DNA of 64,000 nt from Pseudacidobacterium ailaaui (GCF_000688455.1 NZ_JIAL01000001.1:2635001-2699000), one strand, 5' to 3'. Positions 26,868 through 35,193 are shown, numbered from the stretch's first letter. The notes: generated by a model not told the origin, from the letters alone. Translations and numbers: made by a program.

Positions 26868-27476
26868 TCACATGATGCGGCCGTTTCCAGCGGCAGTGCG
26901 AGTGGCATGGGCCCCAGCGCGAAGCTTGGGCAGCATGGTTTTGTAAAACTCACAGAGGAGCTCAGTACGTTTTGTGTCAGAACGCAGGGCGAGCAGTTGT
27001 TGTTTAAAGCCCAGGTCTGCGGGCAAGGCGGCAGCAAGCTGGAACGCGATCGGCCCACCCAGGTCGAAGTGGATCTGCGGCTGTTCCATTCCGGCCAGTT
27101 CGAGGACTTCAAAATGCAGCGCAAGACACTCTTCCCGAAGATGCTTTGTGGATTCGCATCCATCGTCATCAGCAAAGAAATCGACTTCAGCCTGCAGAAA
27201 GGTCCGGGAGTTGTCGAGATGTTCAATCTCAAAGCGTTCACCGCCCTGGCACAAGATGTCCATGCGGCCATCACTGTATTGATGCAGAACACGCACAATT
27301 GAGGCCATGCAACCCACGACAGAAAGACCTTCGCGCTGCGCACGTACTACGCCGAAGCCGCTGCCCTGGGCGAGGCACTCGCCGATCATCTCCTTATAGC
27401 GCTCTTCAAAGATGTGGAGCGGCAGCGGCGTTCCCGGAAACAATACGACATGAAGAGGGAACAAGGGAACCTTCAT
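26868..27476 (-). CDS. LON N-terminal (substrate-binding) domain protein
   Basis: A 202-residue stand-alone LON domain: VPLFPLHVVLFPGTPLPLHIFEERYKEMI at the start, then FGVVRAQREG and a C-terminal helical part. It lacks the AAA+ and protease domains of Lon. Such proteins are probably PUA-like substrate-binding factors with unclear partners. The ATG at 27476 gives the consensus N-terminus. It lies upstream of the ChlI-like ATPase on the same strand, 82 bp apart. Confidence 0.88.
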   Translation of the reverse strand: MKVPLFPLHVVLFPGTPLPLHIFEERYKEMIGECLAQGSGFGVVRAQREGLSVVGCMASIVRVLHQYSDGRMDILCQGGERFEIEHLDNSRTFLQAEVDFFADDDGCESTKHLREECLALHFEVLELAGMEQPQIHFDLGGPIAFQLAAALPADLGFKQQLLALRSDTKRTELLCEFYKTMLPKLRAGAHATRTAAGNGRIM

Positions 27477-27545
27477 GACCAAGTTATTATCCTTGACTTT
27501 GTGTGATGGGGGAACGGGTTGGCGGCAAATTTGTTTTGATAAGGA

Positions 27546-27863
27546 TTACAGGTCCATTTCCAATTCATCGAGCATGGCCTGCATCTCATTGCGCGCATGT
27601 TGATTGCTGGTGCGGATGGCAGAAGCGATGCCTTCTTTCAGACGAGATTTTGCCTCCTCCTTCCGTCCGACCCTGGCCAGGGTCTGCGCGGCCATGAAAT
27701 AGCCGGCTGTGTAATCAGGATGGTCGGCAAGCAGCCGTGCAAATTCAGAGAGAGCAGCGTCTATCTCGCCCTGGCTGGCATACTCCATAGCGAGACCATA
27801 GCGAGCAAAGGCATTGGTTGGATCTTGCGCAAGAATTTCTTTCAGTGTGGCGATTTTGTCCAT
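27546..27863 (-). CDS. Small TPR protein
   Basis: A 105-residue, almost all-helical protein of two to three TPR units (LKEILAQDPTNAFARYGLAMEYASQGEIDAAL, FARLLADHPDYTAGYFMAAQTLARVGRKEEA). It is presumably a protein-protein adaptor in the cytoplasm. It is 69 bp upstream of the LON-domain gene on the same strand. Confidence 0.82.
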   Translation of the reverse strand: MDKIATLKEILAQDPTNAFARYGLAMEYASQGEIDAALSEFARLLADHPDYTAGYFMAAQTLARVGRKEEAKSRLKEGIASAIRTSNQHARNEMQAMLDELEMDL

Positions 27864-28031
27864 ACGGAGGTGTTCTCAGGGTAAATTCTTTTCGCTGTCT
27901 TGTGTTGCATCGAGGCTGGCAACCAGGTTTGCGCGAAGAGTTGGTCCTCATGCGAAACTAGAAGGTCAGGCTCTTTCTATGTTCTAAAAAATTGTATTGA
28001 AAAAGAGGAAAAAACAGAAAGGCAGGAAGGA

Positions 28032-28565
28032 ATGCATTTTCCCGCACGTACAGTTTCCGAGTCTCAGTCTGAAATGACGGAACTGATTTTGCCGAATGAC
28101 ACAAATACTCTGGGCAATCTGCTGGGCGGACGCCTGATGCACTTCATTGATCTGGTGGGCGCCATGGCCGCTTACCGGCATTCACGGACACATGTGGTGA
28201 CGGCTTCCATGGACCATATAGACTTTATTGCTCCGGTGCATGTGGGCGATCTACTGATTTTGAAGTCATCGCTGAATCGTGCTTTTCATACTTCCATGGA
28301 AGTGGGAGTGAAGGTCTGGGTGGAAAATACAATTGCCGGAACACACCGCCATGTGGCCTCAGCCTATCTCACATTCGTGGCTGTGGATTCACAAGGGCGT
28401 CGCGTGCCTGTTCCCCAGGTGCAGCCAGAAACAGAAGAAGAAAAGCGGCGCTATGAAGATGCTGCCCGCAGACGAGAGCTTCGCCAGAAGGAGCTGGAAT
28501 TAAAAAAGGCCAAGAGAAAGGCCGAAGTGGAATTGCCGGGATCGGTGCGTCCAGGCAGGGTGTAA
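28032..28565 (+). CDS. Acyl-CoA thioesterase (hotdog fold)
   Basis: A 177-residue hotdog thioesterase of the YciA/BACH type: ELILPNDTNTLGNLLGGRLMHFIDLVGAMAAYRHS, VTASMDHIDFIAPVHVGD. It hydrolyses acyl-CoA in the cytoplasm; chain-length preference is not readable. The last 45 residues are a charged helix (EEEKRRYEDAARRRELRQ) that is longer than usual. The ATG at 28032 follows AGGAAGG; the longer in-frame ORF upstream has no conserved sequence. Confidence 0.9.
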   Translation: MHFPARTVSESQSEMTELILPNDTNTLGNLLGGRLMHFIDLVGAMAAYRHSRTHVVTASMDHIDFIAPVHVGDLLILKSSLNRAFHTSMEVGVKVWVENTIAGTHRHVASAYLTFVAVDSQGRRVPVPQVQPETEEEKRRYEDAARRRELRQKELELKKAKRKAEVELPGSVRPGRV

Positions 28566-28623
28566 AGAGGGCAGCTCTTTCGGAGCAGCGAGAGAAATTT
28601 CAACAGACAAACAGGAGTTCTTC

Positions 28624-29457
28624 ATGGCACATCCTCATGCAGCAGCGCCCACCCCCACCTCGATTCCCGGAGTTGCAAATATTGTTGCCATTGGATCCGG
28701 AAAAGGCGGGGTAGGGAAGACCACGGTTGCCGTCAATACCGCCATTGCGCTGGCGAAGCTGGGATTTAAGGTGGGGCTGATTGACGCAGATGTGTACGGT
28801 CCCAATGTGCCGACGATGCTTGGTACAGGACAACAGCCGCGTGTACTTTCCAATAACATGATTGAGCCAAACACGGCCCATGGCATCAAAGCAATCTCCA
28901 TTGGCTTTATTTCTCCAGGAGACAAACCGATGGTCATGCGTGGGCCCATGCTGCATCAGATCATTCGGCAGTTTTTGCAGCAGGTGGAGTGGGGAGATCT
29001 GGATTTTCTTCTGGTAGACCTGCCTCCGGGGACCGGCGACGCTGTCATTTCTCTTGTGCAGACAGTGCCTCTGACCGGTGCCGTTGTCGTTTCCACGCCG
29101 TCGGATGTTGCTCTGCAGGACGCGCGCAAGGCGCTGGAAATGTTTCACCAGGTAAATGTCGAAGTATTGGGAATTGTGGAAAATATGAGCCACTTCATTT
29201 GTCCACATTGTCACCAGGAAATCGACATTTTCTCGAAGGGAGGGGCCGAGCACACTGCCAGACAGTTCCATGTTCCCTTCCTGGGAGCGGTGGAGCTGGA
29301 TCCGGAGATCAGGATGGGCGGCGATCGAGGTCTACCGGTTGCGTTACTGGGAGAGCATTCGCCCAAGGCGAAAAGTTTTTATGCTGTGGCCCGTCAGATT
29401 GCGGACCGGGCCAAAGCACAGGCTGCCAAAAACGAAAATATTCTGGAAATCCATTGA
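28624..29457 (+). CDS. Mrp/ApbC-type iron-sulfur cluster carrier ATPase
   Basis: A 277-residue MinD-superfamily ATPase with a deviant Walker A KGGVGKTT (27-34), DADVYGPNVPTMLG, and VDLPPGTGD for Walker B. The CPHCH motif supplies the CxxC that holds a 4Fe-4S cluster at a dimer interface. It lacks the N-terminal DUF59 domain found in many Mrp proteins. Its likely role is delivery of Fe-S clusters to apo-proteins. It starts 58 bp after the thioesterase gene. Confidence 0.93.
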   Translation: MAHPHAAAPTPTSIPGVANIVAIGSGKGGVGKTTVAVNTAIALAKLGFKVGLIDADVYGPNVPTMLGTGQQPRVLSNNMIEPNTAHGIKAISIGFISPGDKPMVMRGPMLHQIIRQFLQQVEWGDLDFLLVDLPPGTGDAVISLVQTVPLTGAVVVSTPSDVALQDARKALEMFHQVNVEVLGIVENMSHFICPHCHQEIDIFSKGGAEHTARQFHVPFLGAVELDPEIRMGGDRGLPVALLGEHSPKAKSFYAVARQIADRAKAQAAKNENILEIH

Positions 29458-29514
29458 CCGCCGGACCAGGCCTGCCCCTGAAGAGCAAAAAGAAGCTTTC
29501 GCTGGGCGCGGATG

Positions 29515-30531
29515 CTACCGGAGGAAGTCTTCGGGTTTGTCCCTACGCCAGTCAGCGAATGCCTCTTCGATGGTGTACTGGTAACGGTATCCCATTTCCT
29601 GCAGGCGGCGTGCTTCAATGTTGGTAGAGCGGTAAAGTTTTCTCACGCGCGTCGGGGAGATTGGCTGTTTGATTCCGAAGATGCTGGCCACTCCCTCGAT
29701 CGGATACGAAATGCCAAGAAGGAGCTTGCGAGGTACTGAGAAGGGCCTACGCCGGATACCCGCACTTTTGCATATAGCACTGACGTATTCCTGGAGCGCT
29801 GGAGTAGGAAACATCGAGAAATTCAGCAGCAGTTGTCCTGTATGGTGCTGCTCCAGAGCATCCAGGCCGAAGAGGAAGACATTGACCAGCTCTTTGACGT
29901 ATCCTCCGGCTTTGCGGGTTTCACGGTTTCCCATGTATACGAAATAACCCTTCACCAGGCTTCGTACCAGCCGGGTGACATTTCCACCCTCTCCTGGCCC
30001 AAATACAACTCCTGGCCGCACAATCAAGAGTTTTCTTCCGGGGGCTGCAACCTGCCAGGCAATGTGTATCTTTTCAGCCACAAGCTTCGATCCACCGTAA
30101 GGAGTTTCCGGCACAGGAAGAGAGTCTTCGTCCCTGCTTTCTTCAGTGGGGCCATAGGGAGAAATAGAGCTGGTAAAGACCAGGCGCTGGCAGCCCGTGG
30201 CCTCTGCATATGCGCAGACGTGAGCAGCACCCTTCAGATTGGTTTCATAGTATTCATGGGGCTGGTGGCCCGGTTCACGATGGACAGCGGCGAAGTTAAA
30301 GATGACGTCCGGAGAAAAATCCGGTAAAGAAAATGGCTGCCGGATATCATGCTGAAGAAACCTGACCCTGTTGTTTGCAAGTCCCTGCTGTAGCTCTGTG
30401 GTGTAAGAGGCCACACGCGGCGGTGCAACGTCCACAAGGAGAATTTGTTCAGCTGTGGAGCTGCGCAGAAGACGGAGCGCAGTGTGGGTCCCGATAAATC
30501 CTGTGCCACCAAAAATAACAATTCGTTTCAA
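29515..30531 (-). CDS. NAD-dependent epimerase/dehydratase (extended SDR)
   Basis: A 338-residue extended short-chain dehydrogenase with the Rossmann motif FGGTGFIGTHTA, the catalytic region TSSISPYGP and YxxxK in TPYGGSKL, and VRPGVVFGPGEGGNVTRLV. It probably acts on a nucleotide-sugar in surface polysaccharide synthesis, since a glycosyltransferase gene lies 66 bp upstream on the same strand. The exact substrate is unknown. Confidence 0.88.
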   Translation of the reverse strand: MKRIVIFGGTGFIGTHTALRLLRSSTAEQILLVDVAPPRVASYTTELQQGLANNRVRFLQHDIRQPFSLPDFSPDVIFNFAAVHREPGHQPHEYYETNLKGAAHVCAYAEATGCQRLVFTSSISPYGPTEESRDEDSLPVPETPYGGSKLVAEKIHIAWQVAAPGRKLLIVRPGVVFGPGEGGNVTRLVRSLVKGYFVYMGNRETRKAGGYVKELVNVFLFGLDALEQHHTGQLLLNFSMFPTPALQEYVSAICKSAGIRRRPFSVPRKLLLGISYPIEGVASIFGIKQPISPTRVRKLYRSTNIEARRLQEMGYRYQYTIEEAFADWRRDKPEDFLR

Positions 30532-30597
30532 GAGAGTACTTTCCTTGGCTGGTCTGGTTTCGTGCAGACGATGTCCATTTTTATCAGAACTTCCGAT

Positions 30598-31785
30598 TCA
30601 AGCCTGGATGAGATGGAGAAAACGGTCGGCAATGGATTCGATATTAAAGTTCCGTTCAGCATAAGAGCGGGCATTTTGACCAAAAGAAGACCTCTTTTCA
30701 GAGTCGTGCATCAATATCTGGGCCGCTGCCACAAACTCTTCACTTGAATCGGGGGAAACTACAAGCCCAGCGTGGGCCTTATGAATGACTTTAGCGGCCA
30801 TATTGACGGCCGGTGCAGCCATCAGGATAGGCCTTGCCGCGCACAGGTAAGAAAGGGTTTTAGAGGGTACGGCAAAGGTACCGGCATCCTGGTCCAGAAG
30901 TGTGATGAGCACATCAGCTGCGCTCATGACCTCAGACAGTCGCTCATAAGGTTGGAACGGCTGTAAGCGGAAGACCTCGGGAGGCAGGTCCTTTGTGTTT
31001 TCCCGAAGCCAGTCTGCACCGGCACCCGCAGCATTTACAATCAGGCGGGCCCCTCCGGTCGAAGACAGATGCTGGGCAAGAGCCAGAAGCAGTTCAGGGC
31101 GGTGCTTCATACCCAGGGTACCGGAATACATGAAGCAGAATTGTTCTGCGACCCCATTTTCCCGCGCCCAGGCGTTGTCTTTGGGCATAGGCTTAATCTC
31201 ATCGAGAGGCGACCAGTTTTCGATGAGATGGATCTTCTTTTCGTCGATTCCCCAGTTCCGCACGTAATCCACAAAACTGTCGGAAATACATACGACCGAG
31301 TCGGATTGACGGAGCAGCTTTTTTTCCAGGGATTCGTAGTAGGCGCCGCCTACTCCCGCAATGAGCCTCAGTTTCCTTGCCAAAACAAAGCGCACTGCCA
31401 TACTGTAGACGTCTTGCAGCCAGTAGACGAATTTTGCATTGCGCCTTTTGCTCGCCTGCAGAAGGATCTTCTGTCCGTCCAGCGGCATGTTGGCGGAAAG
31501 TACGGCATCAGGACGGAACTTTTCAACAGCCTTGGCCACTTCGTTTCCATATTCAATATCCGCGGCGCGACGGCTGCGGATGGAGTGCTTGGAGAAGCTG
31601 CGCCCAATATGCAGGCCATGGATGTTCAGATTTTTGACAGAAGACCCTGTTGCAACAGCACCTTTGGGAGTTGAAGTGTTTCCGGCGAAATAAACATGCT
31701 CTACTTCATGACCACGCTTGGCTAGCTCCCGGCTCAGTTGGATCTGAAAAGGATGGCCACAAAACTCATTGATAAAAATTCGCAT
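30598..31785 (-). CDS. Glycosyltransferase (GT4, WcaI-like)
   Basis: A 395-residue GT-B glycosyltransferase. The N-terminal domain starts MRIFINEFCGHPFQIQLSRELAKRGHEV. The C-terminal nucleotide-sugar site has FMYSGTLGMKHRPELLL and DVLITLLDQDAGTFAVPSKTLSYLCAARPIL, the E/D-rich donor loop of WcaI-like enzymes. It likely adds a sugar to an exopolysaccharide or O-antigen intermediate. Forms a pair with the downstream epimerase. The local base composition is more AT-rich than the flanks, common for surface-sugar genes. Confidence 0.88.
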   Translation of the reverse strand: MRIFINEFCGHPFQIQLSRELAKRGHEVEHVYFAGNTSTPKGAVATGSSVKNLNIHGLHIGRSFSKHSIRSRRAADIEYGNEVAKAVEKFRPDAVLSANMPLDGQKILLQASKRRNAKFVYWLQDVYSMAVRFVLARKLRLIAGVGGAYYESLEKKLLRQSDSVVCISDSFVDYVRNWGIDEKKIHLIENWSPLDEIKPMPKDNAWARENGVAEQFCFMYSGTLGMKHRPELLLALAQHLSSTGGARLIVNAAGAGADWLRENTKDLPPEVFRLQPFQPYERLSEVMSAADVLITLLDQDAGTFAVPSKTLSYLCAARPILMAAPAVNMAAKVIHKAHAGLVVSPDSSEEFVAAAQILMHDSEKRSSFGQNARSYAERNFNIESIADRFLHLIQA

Positions 31786-32162
31786 CCATGGACCTCAATC
31801 GTGCTTCCACTTCACGTTAAAGTGGCAACAAAACCCATCCTCACAGTTCAATCCGGATAAATTCTTTATTTTGTTGCCAAAGCAGGGCCCGCTTTTTCTT
31901 GTGCAGAGCCAGGAGTCCAGCAATAAAACTTTGAAAATTACTTCAGCTTAAAAGCTTAGGTACTTTATGTTCTAAATAAAAAGAGAAAGTCAATGAGGTG
32001 AAATAACCAGCCGCTGTGTGGGGCATGGTGTATTAAGTCTACTTTATCATAGTCATGTCGGGTGCTTTGATGATTGTTTGGTTACAAAGCCCTTGCAACC
32101 TCTTGTGAGAGTGCAAGATCACGATATACGGATCGATCCACTATCTTAAGGACAAAGGCAGT
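31786..32162. other. AT-rich intergenic region with two hairpins
   Basis: A 377-bp gap between divergent genes with no credible ORF. It holds an 11-bp perfect inverted repeat (TGGCAACAAAA at 31823-31833, TTTTGTTGCCA at 31869-31879), close to the glycosyltransferase start. In the ctaA leader at 32092-32117 there is a hairpin with arms CTTGCA/TGCAAG and inner CTCT/AGAG. Promoters for both genes must lie here, but I cannot place them with confidence. Confidence 0.5.
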
Positions 32163-33113
32163 TTGATCTCCAGCCCGGTTACAAATACGGTAGGGAAGAA
32201 AGAATCCCTGAAGAGTGCGTCCCGCTATGCCTGGGTGGTAGTGGCGTACAATGTCGCTGTTATTTTGTGGGGTGCAATTGTCCGTGCAACTGGATCGGGT
32301 GCGGGCTGTGGCGAGCATTGGCCGCTGTGCAATGGCACCGTTATCCAGCATTCCCCACGCCTGGACACGCTCATTGAACTGACGCACCGCATGACCAGTG
32401 GAATTGCTTTATTGGCCATGCTGGTGCTGCTGGTATGGACGTTTTCCGTTACGGCAAGGGGCCACCTGGCACGTGTGGCCGTTAGTGCTGCTGGCATTCT
32501 TACCTTGAATGAGGCGCTGCTGGGTGCCTTGCTGGTCCTTCTTGGGAAAGTAGCGCACGACCAATCTGCCTCGCGAGCTGTCTATCTTTCCCTGCACCTT
32601 GCCAACACGATGCTTTTGATTGCTGCGCTGGCATTGACGGCACACTTTCTGTCGCGCCGCATCGACCCGATTCGGGGGCGTTTGCGCATTGATTCGCTGG
32701 GGACTGCCGTTCCGGGGATGCTGGCTACACTCTTTGTTGGTGTCAGTGGATCACTGGCAGCTTTGGGCGACACGCTTTTTCCGGCGGCCTCATTGCGTTC
32801 CGCCATCGCTGAGGACTTTTCTTCACGGAGTGCCTGGCTGATACGCATTCGCTGGCTTCATCCTACCCTTGCGGTGCTGGCAGGAGGCTTCATCTGCTGG
32901 CTGGTCTTCAGGAGTGTACAGCACAGGAGAAACCGGAGGCTGGCAATAGTTGTAGTGATGCTGCTTGCGGTGCAGTATGTTCTGGGGGTGGCGGACCTGA
33001 CGCTGCTTGCTCCGGTATGGATGCAGATTGTCCACCTCCTGGGCGCCGACCTGTTATGGCTCACTCTGGTTGTGCTGGCAGCCCGCATCTGCGTGGTTCC
33101 AGCAGAGCAATAG
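32163..33113 (+). CDS. ctaA: Heme A synthase CtaA
   Basis: A 316-residue membrane protein with about eight helices that oxidises the heme O methyl group to make heme A for cytochrome c oxidase. It has the cysteine pair in RATGSGAGCGEHWPLCNG (Cys49, Cys56) typical of one CtaA class, a heme-ligand His in ELTHRMTSG (His75), and further His in YLSLHLANT, RWLHPTLAVLAGG and VHLLGADLLWL. It uses a TTG start after AAGGACAAAGGCAG. No other oxidase-assembly gene is adjacent. Confidence 0.88.
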   Translation: MISSPVTNTVGKKESLKSASRYAWVVVAYNVAVILWGAIVRATGSGAGCGEHWPLCNGTVIQHSPRLDTLIELTHRMTSGIALLAMLVLLVWTFSVTARGHLARVAVSAAGILTLNEALLGALLVLLGKVAHDQSASRAVYLSLHLANTMLLIAALALTAHFLSRRIDPIRGRLRIDSLGTAVPGMLATLFVGVSGSLAALGDTLFPAASLRSAIAEDFSSRSAWLIRIRWLHPTLAVLAGGFICWLVFRSVQHRRNRRLAIVVVMLLAVQYVLGVADLTLLAPVWMQIVHLLGADLLWLTLVVLAARICVVPAEQ

Positions 33114-33161
33114 ACAGGCAAAGACGCTTCGGGGTCTGATTCAGGGTTTCAGCGTCGGCGA

Positions 33162-33198
33162 CCCAAAACAAAATGCCCCATCCAGAATGGATGAGGCA
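33162..33198 (-). terminator. Terminator of the thrC-moaD unit
   Basis: Read on the minus strand, an 11-bp stem (TGCCTCATCCA / TGGATGGGGCA, one mismatch) with a short loop is followed by TTTTGTTTT. It lies 20 bp after the moaD stop codon and ends the riboswitch-controlled transcript. Confidence 0.8.
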
Positions 33199-33217
33199 AA
33201 TACAGAGGAACCAGGAA

Positions 33218-33571
33218 TCAATAACAGGTACAGTCTTCCTGACCACAATAGGAGCAGCAGCGCAGGACAGGGCGCCGGGCAGAGCAATCGTCCGGGCAGC
33301 CGCCGGCGATGGAAGGAATGACGAGTACCTCGTCGCCATCTTTAAACGAATACTTCTCGTTGCCCAGGAAGCGGATATCTTCCTCGTTGACGTAGAAGTT
33401 GATGAAGCGGCGCACTTGTCCGGTCTCATCGCGCAGGTGTGTCTTAAGCGCGGGAAAATGTGCTTCGATGTCCTCAATCAGCGCAGGCAGGTTTGCAGCG
33501 GTGGATTGAATCTCCTTCGCGCCATTGGTGTGCTTTTGGAATGCATTGGGCAACAAAACTCTAACGGACAT
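33218..33571 (-). CDS. MoaD/ThiS-type sulfur-carrier protein with cysteine-rich C-terminal tail
   Basis: A 117-residue ubiquitin-like protein. Residues 1-91 match the MoaD/CysO type (SVRVLLPNAFQKHTNG, VRRFINFYVNEEDIRFLG, DGDEVLVIPSIAGG). Carriers of this kind normally end at the di-glycine, which is activated to a thiocarboxylate and donates sulfur. Here Gly90-Gly91 is followed in frame by 26 residues with seven cysteines (positions 92, 96, 105, 106, 109, 114, 116), so a protease (JAMM type in known cases) would have to expose the GG. It overlaps the threonine-synthase-like gene by 11 bp and lies downstream of a SAM riboswitch. A role as sulfur donor for homocysteine synthesis is inferred. 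Confidence 0.85.
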   Translation of the reverse strand: MSVRVLLPNAFQKHTNGAKEIQSTAANLPALIEDIEAHFPALKTHLRDETGQVRRFINFYVNEEDIRFLGNEKYSFKDGDEVLVIPSIAGGCPDDCSARRPVLRCCSYCGQEDCTCY

Positions 33572-34832
33572 CGATGCCTCCTGTTACCAGCTCGTTTAGT
33601 TCCTTGATTTCGTTGATGTAGTTTTCAAAATCGGTCAGACGCGGGCGAATGGCCTGCCCCTGCTCATAGGCGCCATGCAGAACGTCGGTCGTCTTCAGGC
33701 CGTTTCCGGTGATGCAGCTTACCGTCACCTCATCGGGCTGAATTCGGCCATGTGCGTAAAGGCGTGCAGTGACGGCAGTGGTAACGCCGCCAGCGGTTTC
33801 TGTAAAGACGCCTTCGGTTTCTGCAAGTTCCTGGATGGCGGAGACAATTTCTACGTCGGAGACATCTTCAGCCCAGCCGCCGCTCTCGCGGATGGCGCGC
33901 GCGGCATAGACACCGTCTGCGGGATTGCCGATGGCCAGTGAGCGCGCAATCGTCGAGGGCCGCTGCGGATCAATGTGGTCGGCGCCGGATTTCACGGCTT
34001 TTGCAATCGGCGAGCAGCCGGTGGCCTGCGCTCCAAAGAAGCGCACAGGCTTGTCTTCTACGAGGCCGAGGAGAACGAGTTCTTTGAATGCTTTGCGGAT
34101 CTTGGTGATGAGCGATCCTCCGGCCATGGGAACGACGACGTTGTCGGGCAGGCGCCAGCCAAGCTGCTCGGCGATCTCGTAGCCGACGGTCTTTGATCCT
34201 TCCGCGTAGTAGGGGCGAAGGTTGACGTTTACAAAACCCCAGTGGAAGCGGTCGGCAATCTGCGAGCAGAGGCGGTTTACGTGATCATAATTGCCGTCTA
34301 TGCGGATGAGGTTCGCACCGTAAACCTGGGTATTAAGGATCTTTGCCGCTTCAAGGTCGGCCGGAACAAGAATGTAGGTCTTCAGGCCGAGACGCGCCGC
34401 CTGGGCGGCCACGGCGTTGGCGAGGTTGCCAGTCGAGGAGCAGCCGACGGTGTCAAAGCCGAAGTCCTGCGCCGCGGCAAGGGCCACGGCCACTACGCGG
34501 TCCTTAAAACTGAGTGTAGGCAGGCATACTGCGTCGTTCTTGATGTACAGATTTTTTGCGCCAATTCTCTTGGCCAGACGCGGGGCCTTCAACAGAGGTG
34601 TCCAACCCGCAGGCGTCTGAGGGAGGTAATTTTCTGCGACCGGCAGCAGGGCCTGATAGCGCCACATATTGGTGGGACCCTGCGCAATCGTTTCCCGAGT
34701 CACCGTCTTTTTTGCGGCATCGAGATCAACCTGTACTTCCAGCGGCGAGAAACACTCGTCACAGATGGAGAGCGGCGCGTTCGCATATCGCTTGCCGCAC
34801 TCCCGACAACATAACTCGTAAGATGAAGCCAT
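33561..34832 (-). CDS. thrC: Threonine synthase family PLP enzyme (possible homocysteine-forming enzyme)
   Basis: A 423-residue fold-type II PLP enzyme. An N-terminal zinc-ribbon (Cys9, 12, 24, 27) precedes the core with the PLP lysine in PTLSFKDR (Lys110), the phosphate loop GCSSTGNLANAVAAQAA and VVPMAGGSLITKI. By family it converts O-phosphohomoserine to threonine. However, it is headed by a SAM riboswitch and its 3' end overlaps a sulfur-carrier gene by 11 bp, a context that fits sulfhydrylation to homocysteine. Sequence alone cannot decide. The ATG at 34832 is preceded by GAGGG inside a small hairpin; the frame stays open upstream to 35084, but that stretch is the riboswitch. Confidence 0.9.
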   Translation of the reverse strand: MASSYELCCRECGKRYANAPLSICDECFSPLEVQVDLDAAKKTVTRETIAQGPTNMWRYQALLPVAENYLPQTPAGWTPLLKAPRLAKRIGAKNLYIKNDAVCLPTLSFKDRVVAVALAAAQDFGFDTVGCSSTGNLANAVAAQAARLGLKTYILVPADLEAAKILNTQVYGANLIRIDGNYDHVNRLCSQIADRFHWGFVNVNLRPYYAEGSKTVGYEIAEQLGWRLPDNVVVPMAGGSLITKIRKAFKELVLLGLVEDKPVRFFGAQATGCSPIAKAVKSGADHIDPQRPSTIARSLAIGNPADGVYAARAIRESGGWAEDVSDVEIVSAIQELAETEGVFTETAGGVTTAVTARLYAHGRIQPDEVTVSCITGNGLKTTDVLHGAYEQGQAIRPRLTDFENYINEIKELNELVTGGIDVR

Positions 34833-34839
34833 CCTAGCC

Positions 34840-34854
34840 CTCGCAATCTGCGAG
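34840..34854 (-). promoter_or_regulatory. Hairpin overlapping the thrC ribosome site
   Basis: On the minus strand CTCGCA-GAT-TGCGAG forms a stem whose 3' arm merges with the GAGGG ribosome site 8 bases before the ATG. It could be the expression platform through which the upstream SAM aptamer blocks translation; no intrinsic terminator is seen between aptamer and gene. Confidence 0.45.
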
Positions 34855-35001
34855 CGGCGGTTGGGAACTCTCGCCGGGATACGGCCCAGCGAGTGCAAAA
34901 CTGCACGGGCACTGCGTGACGACCACTCTGATACAGCCTTACTGCTACTGCGTACTGCACTTACCTGGGATTTAGCGAGATGCGATACAACCTGCACCCC
35001 G

Positions 35002-35117
35002 AATCTCATGTATCCCACCCTTTTGGGTGAGCGAGAGTTGACACCGATGTCCCGAATTGCTCGGGCCGGTTGTCGTGGCGTCACAGGGCCCGTCCCTCAG
35101 CCACTCTGCATGAAATT
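35002..35117 (-). ncRNA. SAM riboswitch (SAM-I/SAM-IV clan)
   Basis: On the minus strand a 9-bp P1 stem (AATTTCATG / CATGAGATT, one G-U) closes a 116-base aptamer. Inside are the P2/kink-turn core GAGTGGCTGAGGGACGGGCC with its partner TGACGCCAC and CAACCGG, the P3 hairpin CCCGAG-CAAT-TCGGG, the J3/4 segment CGGTGTCAACTC and the P4 hairpin CACCC-AAAA-GGGTG, followed by GGATACATGAG. This is the S-box order and sequence pattern. It lies about 170 bases upstream of the threonine-synthase-like gene and should lower its expression when SAM is plentiful. The exact subclass (SAM-I, SAM-IV or SAM-I/IV variant) needs a covariance model. Confidence 0.87.
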
Positions 35118-35193
35118 CAGGCTCGCTCACACGGAGCAAACATGAATGATTTGTTTGTAACACAGGGAAAGAGTGAACGCAAGAGGGAAATTC

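Noticed and set aside
26786-27343. Long upstream extension of the ChlI-like ATPase frame
   Set aside because: It runs out of frame through the LON-domain gene on the same strand and carries no conserved sequence; the ATG at 26785 fits the family.
28600-29271. Open frame antisense to the Mrp ATPase
   Set aside because: Shadow of a conserved gene with no recognisable protein features.
34833-35084. In-frame N-terminal extension of the threonine-synthase-like gene
   Set aside because: The frame is open, but the DNA is the SAM riboswitch and its platform; the conserved protein start with a zinc ribbon is at 34832.
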